A stretch of 64,000 bases of DNA from Ailurus styani (Eukaryota > Chordata > Mammalia > Carnivora > Ailuridae): positions 2,650,026-2,714,025 of the forward strand of contig LNAC01000137.1 in assembly GCA_002007465.1 (NCBI GenBank), in the 5' to 3' direction. Of this stretch, positions 57,032 to 64,000 are shown piece after piece; position 1 is the first letter of the stretch, and each line of letters opens with the position of its first letter. Under the pieces are notes generated by a model that worked only from the letters and a program-made list of their open reading frames with translations, was not told where the DNA came from and did not search any database. Position numbers and translations under genes: made by a program.

Positions 57032-58322
57032 TTGGGGAGAGGAGGTGGGCAGGCCGGTCTTCCTGAAGGGTGGTGTTTGTCACCTCCTTTGGCCATGATC
57101 TTCTGCATTGGCAGCCATCTCCCGACAGATCTGCCGTCTAATGTCACGTTGCCCGTGGCCACTTGGTTGTGCCGTGTCTCACTAAGTTCTGTCTCATCAA
57201 GCGCAGCCCAGGAGGGTATGCTTGGTGCAACAATGTCCTATTAGCAGCATAAAAGGTTACATTTTATTTGTCACTATAAAAGGAGTGCGGAGTTGAAAAA
57301 AACCAGTGTCTGGACGATATGGAAAACTGTTCCTGATTCACGGGCTCCATCAGAACCATCCATGCATCTTTCCTTCTGTTTGGCTTGTAGAAATCGCCTT
57401 CATCCCACCTGCTCCTTTTATCTTCCTTTCTTCTCTCCTTCAGCAACCCACAGAATGAATGTCTTTTATTCTCCTCGCTACACTCCCTACTCTTCACGAG
57501 AATACTGTCTTTCACTGAAGGTGATTAAAATGTATGAGCACTCACTGACCCTGGCTACCTTGGGCAAGGCCAACTGTATCGCTCCGACATAGCAAATAAC
57601 AATTAACCCTAAGTGCTCGTCGGCCTCAGGGAGGGACCTCAGCTCCACTGGAGTGGAATTAGAAAATTGGTTTTTCAGGGGTACCTTTTGATGGGAGGGG
57701 TGGCAGCGCAGAGATCGAGATGAGGTGGAGGGCAAGGGAAGGTGGGCGAGCGGGCACATCCCTCATTTGGAAGTGCTCCAGGACCCATCCGCGGCACACA
57801 GCACAGCCCAAGTCCACTGCCTGGCCCCGTGAGCATGGGGAGGCGTGACGGGAGAGAAACTGTAGTTGGTGGGCTCACATGGCTGTGTCTGTGTGTCTGA
57901 GGGCTCAGTTAATGGATTCCTGGGGTATCGGAGCCCTCTCTTGGCTTAAAAACGTGGAGTGGTATTTGAGTGCTGACACAGTCGATCACATCTTTAGCTT
58001 GCTTGAGTACAAGAGTACTGAGTCCTCAGCATCGGAACATACGTGTATTTGTGTGCCTGGGACTCGGTGACGTATTGTTGATCACAGGGAGGTTTATACA
58101 TATCGGGGAGGTTGTAGGCCTGGGATAGCATGTTTAATTAAAAATAATTCCCTTACCTATGTGCTTCTGCTAAATAAATAAATAAGTAAATACTTAAATA
58201 TCCCTCTTAGATATTTGCAGTGTGTTCTTTGCAAAGATTGCTGCAGGCTGAGATGACTCTGAGAGGAATGGAATTCCTGGTCTTTGCTGTGCGGGATTAT
58301 TACAAATGGATCTGCATGTGTA
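57032..58322. other. No gene seen
   Basis: Unique sequence. Open frames at 57,264-57,878 and 57,879-58,070 lack recognisable domains and overlap antiparallel frames. Confidence 0.5.
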
Positions 58323-58407
58323 TCTCCTCTCCTCTCCTCTCCTCTCCTCTCCTCTCCTCTCCCTTCCCCTCCCTTCTTCTCCCTTCCCCTCCCCTCCCTT
58401 CCTTTTT
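58323..58407. repeat. Homopyrimidine tract (CTCTC/TCC repeats)
   Basis: About 85 bases of pure C and T, starting as regular CTCCT pentamers and ending as CCCTT units. It is a microsatellite with triplex (H-DNA) potential. Confidence 0.95.
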
Positions 58408-58700
58408 ATATGTTTATGTATAGACAAAAACAGTCTAGAAGGATAAACACTAAAAGGCCATGTGTATTTTATCTCTGTACAATTATAGGAAACAATGGGA
58501 TTTTAGGAAATTTTCTTCTTTTTATTTAATCCTGATTTTCTAACTTTTCTACAGTGAAATCCCTTCGCAGGGGTATTTAAAAGCAGGTTTTAAAAAAGAT
58601 AATGAAAATTCAGTTGGGGAATTGATTTTTTTCCCCTATATGTACACATACATAATTCCCTATCACTAAAGAGTCATCAGTTTTATGTCACGTTTTCATA
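58408..58700. other. No gene seen
   Basis: Unique AT-rich sequence; nothing recognised. Confidence 0.5.
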
Positions 58701-58713
58701 AGAAATGGATTTA

Positions 58714-58914
58714 GGGCGCCTGGGTGGCTCAGTGGGTTAAAGCCGCTGCCTTCGTCTCAGGTCATGATCCCAGGGTCCTGGGATCGAGGCCCATATCGGG
58801 CTCTCCTCAGCAGGGAGCCTGCTTCCTCCTCTCTCCTCTCTCCTCTCTCTCTGCCTACTTGTAATCTCTCTCTCTGTGTCAAATGAATAAATAAAATAAA
58901 ATCTTTAAAAAAAA
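58714..58914 (+). mobile_element. Can-SINE, young, perfect TSD
   Basis: GGGCGCCTGGGTGGCTCAG head and GTGGGTTAAAGCCGCTGCC. A perfect 13-base TSD (agaaatggattta) lies at 58,701-58,713 and 58,915-58,927. Confidence 0.97.
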
Positions 58915-59034
58915 AGAAATGGATTTATTTTGCTTAGTAGAAAACAAAGCATTCTTACAGACTGCTCTTTCAATAAAGAGGAAAATTGTTACTTAAATAA
59001 AATTTGATAGGCTGCTATAATAATAATATCCTCT

Positions 59035-59225
59035 GTGTACTGAGCACCCACAGTGTGCCAGGCACTGTACACATATTAGTTCCTGCTGTTTCAACAACAC
59101 TGCGCAGTAGGTGGGTTCATCGGGATTTTATAAATGGGGAACAAAGAGGTTAAGCAGCCTGCCTGCTGTGGCAGTAGTAGGTGAGGACTGTGCTTGGATT
59201 TGAGCAAATGTCTGACTCTTTGGTT
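59035..59225 (-). repeat. MIR SINE, antisense
   Basis: 'actgagcacccacagtgtgccaggcactgtacacatatta', 'gttaagcagcctgcctg' and 'tgcttggatttgagc' are in antisense MIR order. Confidence 0.92.
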
Positions 59226-59429
59226 CCTCCAGCCAGAATCACTGGCGTGGGACCTCGTAGGAATCTGTTGTATCTCATGATTGCTGTCCGTCCCCAGACA
59301 CGTCGTTCTACTTCGTGTCTGAATAACAAAATGGTTCACACCTGTGCGGCCTTTTCTCCCCAAGGGCGTGTTACAGCTGCTAAATTAATTACCTGTTGAA
59401 ACAAAAAAACCTATCCAAATAATAAAATC
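59226..59429. other. No gene seen
   Basis: Short unique stretch between two MIRs. Confidence 0.5.
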
Positions 59430-59665
59430 GCCTAACATAAGCCAACATTTATAGAGTGCTCACCACGTGCCAGGCATACCGTCTTTTATAGGATTTGTCT
59501 CATTATGTTTTTACAACAGCCCTGGGAGGTGGCTGTATCATTATGATCTTCATTTTGCAAATGTAGAAATGAGGCATCAAGATATTGCAACTTAGGCAGG
59601 ATCACCCAGTTACTAAGTATCTGAGCTGGTTTTGGATCTAGGCAGTCAACTCCAGAATCATCTGC
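59430..59665 (-). repeat. MIR SINE, antisense, near full length
   Basis: 'atagagtgctcaccacgtgccaggcatac', 'tttacaacagccctgggaggtggc' and 'ggcaggatcacccagttactaag' show antisense MIR. It is the second MIR in the same orientation within 400 bases. Confidence 0.92.
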
Positions 59666-60319
59666 TTCATCAGGACAAGATGCTGAAGAAAGTCTCAGCT
59701 TACTTCTTGCTGGCTTCAGACTGCGAGGCCTCTTCCATGATGAAGCCATGGTTGTGGGGGCTTTCTGGAAGAGAAGATGGTTTATGCTGAATCCCAAAGA
59801 GTATCTGAGTCATCGAGTGGCTAGCCAATTCCTAATTCAGAAGTGGATCACTACATGGACAGAATTTATCAATCAGCAGAGTTCTTCCCACAGGCCTTTG
59901 TTGGGGAATATCTAGAACAATATCATGAATAGGCTTTCAGTAAAAACTGGATGGAGAGCATTTAGGGAAGATAATTTAAGGAGCATAATCTGTGTTTCTC
60001 TGGATACACTGAGTTCCATCTGTGGCTGGTCGTAGATTATGAGAAGGTGACATTCTTGGACAACATGTCCTTCTCCATGCATGAAAAATTATTTTCATTA
60101 AGTTGTGTTTTTGTATTAGCCTTCTAATTGTTTTTGAAGGTTTCAATAAAATAATCTGTGATATACTCCTTATGGAATATCTCTAAGAAATTTTCCTCTG
60201 AATTTTGTACTGCGAAAAGCTTTGGCTTCCCTGAGAAGCTAGGGTGCTTCTTCCCAAATAATAGGAATTATGTAATTCAACATATGGCTGCCAGGAAGCT
60301 TGGAAGTGTGTAGACAGTG
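59666..60319. other. No gene seen
   Basis: Unique sequence. The minus-strand frame at 59,486-59,797 overlaps the MIR and is not credible. Confidence 0.5.
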
Positions 60320-60455
60320 TATTCAGCTAATGGGAGCCTGAGGTCCTGCGTTCAAAATCTGATCCTTCCTTTTACAGACCAGGGACCTTAGCAGGTTTCT
60401 TAACTTCCCTGTTTTTCAGTTTCCTTCCCGATAAAATGGAAATGGTACTGCCATG
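60320..60455 (+). repeat. MIR SINE fragment, sense
   Basis: 'cctgcgttcaaaatctgatcc', 'ggtttcttaacttccctgtttttcagtttcc' and 'ataaaatggaaatggtact' are MIR blocks. Confidence 0.88.
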
Positions 60456-61249
60456 TTTCCTTGATTCTCAGCCATACATTTTTCTTTTGTATTTTAAATA
60501 GAAATCAAAATGCTTTATCAGAATTTAATTGGCAGCCTCTTCTTAATGATGCCTTGTGTTCATTGAAATATGGTCGTTCTCTCAGTGGGTTATTATAAGA
60601 GCTACAGGAAGTAACACATACACGTCCCTTAACACATGAATGTCACCAATGTTATGACCTTTTTCTTTCATTTTGGTCCCAGGAGCCACGGTTTTCCTTG
60701 TTGCCATATCTCCTTGCCTCCTCTTAACTGTTTTCTTCCTTTTATTTCGATTTATTTGTTTTGATTTGTTAGTCCCTTTTGAAAGCCAATGTAAATGGAT
60801 TGCCTCCCCCCAAAAAAGTAGATAGTTATATAAGATGCATTACTTTTAAGTACCAGTAGTTGAATCTCAGAATACATACCATCCTCTTGGGCACGAGAAG
60901 AGTCAAGTCTATACCCACAAGTTCTTGTACTAGAGGAAAGGAAAGGATGACTCTCTCTTGTCAGGCTAACCTCAGGGACACCATTAAAAAAGTAGCCCAT
61001 GTGAAATCAGTGATTCTTTTTCCGGTCAATAATTATTGGTCACATAGTCTGACCCTCTCTCTCCTCAGCAGAACATGATTAGGAAAGACTGTTGTATATT
61101 CTTTTGTATTACGCTCTGTGACACCTTTCCTAAGTGCTTTAACTTCTTTGCTCTCTAAATAATTAAACTCCTGCTCTTCAGCAGCTCAATTCTGCCCACT
61201 ATCAACAAGGCGGTTTTTTATTGCTTTATTTTTTGTTTTTGTTTTTGTT
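60456..61249. other. No gene seen
   Basis: Unique AT-rich sequence; nothing recognised. Confidence 0.5.
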
Positions 61250-61443
61250 TTTTTAAGATTCTGTCTATCTATTTGAGAGAGAGAGAGAATGAGAGAGAGA
61301 GAGCATGAAAGGGGGAAGGTCAGAGGGAGAAGCAGACCCCTTGCTGAGCAGGGAGCCTGATGAGGGACTCGATCCCAGGACTAGAGGATCATGACCCAAG
61401 CTGAAGGCAGTCGCTCAACCAACTGAGCCACCCTGGCACCCCA
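61250..61443 (-). mobile_element. Can-SINE, older, antisense
   Basis: Tail 'ttttaagattctgtctatctatttgag' at left, GAGAGA repeats, and head 'gagccaccctggcacccc' at right. TSD is not clear. Confidence 0.93.
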
Positions 61444-61594
61444 AAAAGGCATTTTGGAAAGTTGTCTTCCCCTTTGCCTCAGTGGCAAGTCCAAAATCTC
61501 TGCTTCACATAAGTCCTCTCCTTGTGCTGTGTTTCTGGAACACTGTGCTGGTGTCAGGTGGGAGGGGGCACATAAAACTGGAAGGCGCAGAGAG
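61444..61594. other. No gene seen
   Basis: Unique sequence between a SINE and a MIR. Confidence 0.5.
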
Positions 61595-61800
61595 AAGTTT
61601 GTTAAGTACCTACACCATGCCAGACCTTTGCTTGGGGCTTACACACACCATCTCACTTGATCCTCATCATAATATTGTGAGCAGATATTATCACCCTCTT
61701 GCAAACGAAGAAATAATCTCAGAGTGGATAAATTTGTTCAAGCTCACCCAGCCAGGAAATGGTAGATCTGTGACTTAAATCAAGTCCAAAGCCCATAATT
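61595..61800 (-). repeat. MIR SINE, antisense
   Basis: 'aagtacctacaccatgccagacc', 'catctcacttgatcctcatcataatattgtgag' and 'ttgttcaagctcacccagcc' are antisense MIR blocks. Confidence 0.92.
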
Positions 61801-61884
61801 TTTCCCTGACTACCTCCTGAGGTCCTTGTCCTCTGTCATTTGTCAGTTCCTGCATGTTTTCATCCATGCACTCAGGCATTCTGT

Positions 61885-61990
61885 CATTCATTCAACCAGC
61901 AAACTTTTATTAAGTGCCTGCTCTGTGTCGGGCACTGAGCTGAGACCTGAAGATACAAAGATGAATCAGACTCAATCTCCCCTGTTACGT
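61885..61990 (-). repeat. LINE L2 3' end, antisense
   Basis: 'cattcaaccagcaaacttttattaagtgcctgctctgtgtcgggcactgagctgagacctgaagatac' is the antisense L2 end. Confidence 0.9.
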
Positions 61991-62164
61991 TGCAATGGAG
62001 GACATGGATGAGCCAACAGCGACACACTGCCGGTGTGCGTGACTGCAAAAGCCCCATGTGCATGCGCATGCATGGGTGTGTACAAGCTAGTTGGGGGTCC
62101 CTGAGCTTTTCCCTCTGAATAATGTTAACATTCACCTGTTCAAGAAAGTTAGCATTCCCTTTCC
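61991..62164. other. No gene seen; short alternating tract
   Basis: 'catgtgcatgcgcatgcatg' at about 62,056-62,075 is an alternating purine-pyrimidine run. Nothing else recognised. Confidence 0.55.
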
Positions 62165-62855
62165 CCATCCCGCTCTGTCTCTTAAATTCATTCTCCATGC
62201 CACAGCCAGAGTGGTTTTTCCAGAGGCCTATCTTCTTCTATCACTTTCCTGCTTGAAACTGCTTGGATGTCTCTTAATGGCCCCAGGATAAAGTGCAGAC
62301 TTCTTCGCAAGGCTTCCTAGCCCCTTCTTGATCAGCCCTGCATCTCCCTCTGCTGCAAGGTGTTTGATTCATCTATCTGGGATCTCTGTGATGCTCTCAT
62401 GTTACAGTCCTGACTTCTGAGCCCCACATCGTCTTCCACCGCCAAGACTTTGATCCAGCTCTACTGAACTTTCGGATCTAAGAGATCTAAAAACACGCCC
62501 CATTTCTCTGAGCTCTGGCATTTGCCCTGGGTGTTCTCTCTGCCTGGACCGACCTCCGCCTTCCACCCTCAGCTCCTGCTTGACCTTTTTGTCTTCTTTT
62601 ATCGTCACCTCCTGTGGGAACATTCCCTGACCCCAGCACCTTGGTCAGGGACCCCTGCATGTTCTCACCTCTGTCTGCATGACCCTGTTAGAGCATTTAT
62701 CACAGAGTTTTACAACCTTCTGTAGATTTGTCTATCTCCTTGCTTGGCCTAAGAGTGCCAAGGGCACGCTCTTGTTCTCTCTTGAATCCTCAGCATCTGG
62801 CACCCTGACTGCACATAGTAGGAGCTTAATAAACATTGAGTGAGTGGATCATAAA
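62165..62855 (+). repeat. LINE L2 3' region, sense
   Basis: 'ccacagccagagtggtttttcc', 'cttaatggccccaggataaagtgcag', 'gttctctctgcctggacc', 'gagcatttatcacagag' and 'gcacatagtaggagcttaataaacattgagtgagtgg' follow L2 order through to the 3' terminus. Confidence 0.92.
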
Positions 62856-62939
62856 TTTATATGCTGACATGAAGAAAATAAAAACTGCTTATGACTCCAT
62901 ACAAGTAAGCATCAAAAAAATGGTTAGCTTTTTTTCTTG

Positions 62940-63700
62940 TATTTGTTCACAGTCTGATAGTTAACTTATTGTGTCAACGTGTCTGGATCATGGGATGCCC
63001 AGCTGGTTGCTTGAACATGATTTCTGCATGTGTCTGAGAGGGTGTTTCTGGAAGAGATTAACATTTGAATTGGTAGACTGTGTAGAGCCTCCCCAACATG
63101 AGTGGGTTTCATCCCAACTGTTGAGGGCCTGGATTGAACAAAAAGGTGGAGGAAGAGGTGCCTGGGTTGCTCAGTTGGTTGAGAGTCCGACTCTTGATTT
63201 CAGCTCAGGTCATGATCTCAGGGTCCTGGGTTCGAGCCCCACACAGGGCTCCATGCTCAGCGGGGTGTCTGCTTGAGATTCTCTCTCTCCATCTCCCTCT
63301 GCCCCTCCCCACTGTGTTCTCTCTCTCTCTTTCATAAATAAATAAATCTTAAAAAGAAAAAGTGGAAGAAGGGAGGATTCACTGTCTGCCTGACTATTGG
63401 GCTGGGACATTGATCTTTTCCTGCTGTTGGTGCTCCTGGTTCTCAAGCCTTCAGACTTGGGCTGGAGTCTATACAATCAGCTCTGGCTCTTGGGCCTTGA
63501 ACCTGCACCACCTGCTTTCCTGAGTCTCCAGCTTGCAGGCAGCAGATTATGGGACTTTTCAGCTTCTGTAGTCACTGGAGCCAATTCCTGATAATAAATC
63601 TAATATGTAATATCTAATAAAAATTATATATGTGTGTGTGTGTGTGTGTATACATACACCCTATTGGTTCTGTTTCTCCAGAAAACCCTATGACACATGG
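62940..63700 (+). repeat. Interspersed repeat split by a SINE, same family as 38,444
   Basis: 'ttattgtgtcaacgtgtctgg', 'gggtgtttctggaagagattaacatttgaattgg', 'gaggattcactgtctgcctgac', then 'ccctattggttctgtttctccagaaaaccctatgacaca'. It is complementary in layout to the 38,444-38,913 copy. A TG microsatellite lies at about 63,629-63,650. Confidence 0.65.
63155..63356 (+). mobile_element. Can-SINE, older
   Basis: 'gaggtgcctgggttgctcagttggttgagagtccgactcttg' is the older caniform type, ending in ATAAATAAATAAATC. Diverged TSD aaaaggtggaggaa / aaaaagtggaagaa lies at 63,141-63,154 and about 63,357-63,370. Confidence 0.94.
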
Positions 63701-64000
63701 CTAAGTTTGTTGATCTACACCTGGCCTGCAGATTCAAGAAAGAGTACAAGTTTAAAATGTTGAGAAGCAGCAGCAGAGGAAGGGAGGAGGCATGGGAAAG
63801 GCAGTGTGTAATTTATTGAGATGAGAATACTAGAATCTTTTGTCCCATAGCAGAGCATGCTGTGATTAACAAATAGGAAACAACACAAGCACACCCATGC
63901 TAATGAAACAGCAGAAATATTTCTACATAAAATCATGGCCAGCAGAAGGAGTGACTATGGAGCCAAAGGAAGATTTCATCCCAGAGTTTGAAGGAGGACT
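63701..64000. other. No gene seen
   Basis: Unique sequence to the window end; nothing recognised. Confidence 0.5.

Overview
This is a mammalian nuclear DNA window from a carnivore, most likely a caniform of the weasel group (Mustelidae). The main evidence is about twenty copies of tRNA-derived Can-SINEs, with a promoter-like head, a CT-rich stretch, and an A-rich tail with AAATAAA motifs. The youngest subfamily carries the GTGGGTTAAAGCCTCTGC variant that I associate with mustelids. Two 5'-truncated L1 copies also have carnivore-type 3' ends. The genus is inference. The order-level call is strong.

I see no intact protein-coding gene. The window is an intergenic or long-intron landscape of layered repeats. 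The one recognisable coding-derived sequence is a full-length but frame-broken processed copy of ribosomal protein S3 (RPS3), minus strand, 30,441-31,296. One 167-bp minus-strand segment (16,274-16,440) has good splice signals and an open frame and may be an unidentified exon. The many other short ORFs lie in repeats or are chance frames.

Layout. 1-6 kb: MIR, L2 and old L1 fragments with two young SINEs. 6-9 kb: mostly unique sequence with CpG-richer patches and a 36-N gap. 9.5-10.7 kb: long L2. 11-13.3 kb: simple repeats, Z-DNA-prone tracts and an E-box palindrome. 14-15 kb: old L1. 15.5-20.3 kb: candidate exon, MER5A, a SINE and a Tigger element. 21.2-22.4 kb: old L1. 23-28.3 kb: a SINE, a palindromic DNA transposon, L2, a CpG-rich cluster at about 26.2-26.6 kb and two MER20 copies. 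28.8-31.7 kb: a young L1 with an assembly-type duplication, then an old L1 carrying three SINEs and the RPS3 retrocopy. 32-36.5 kb: L1, MIR, L1, L2. 36.8-38.4 kb: unique sequence with a possible conserved element. 38.4-42.5 kb: repeats inside repeats. 42.5-51 kb: L2, MIR and SINE mosaic. 52.2-53 kb: a three-layer nest (DNA transposon, then SINE, then L1). 53-58.7 kb: mostly unique, with a Z-DNA palindrome and a homopyrimidine tract. 58.7-64 kb: MIR, L2 and SINE mosaic.

No cooperating gene set or new biological system is visible. The most informative items are the order of insertions, the RPS3-SINE pair between one pair of target-site repeats, the duplicated segment at a single N, the candidate exon and the CpG cluster. 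Repeat family names come from recalled consensus patterns, without a database search. Old-repeat boundaries are accurate to tens of bases; SINE and young-L1 boundaries with target-site duplications (TSDs) are accurate to a few bases.
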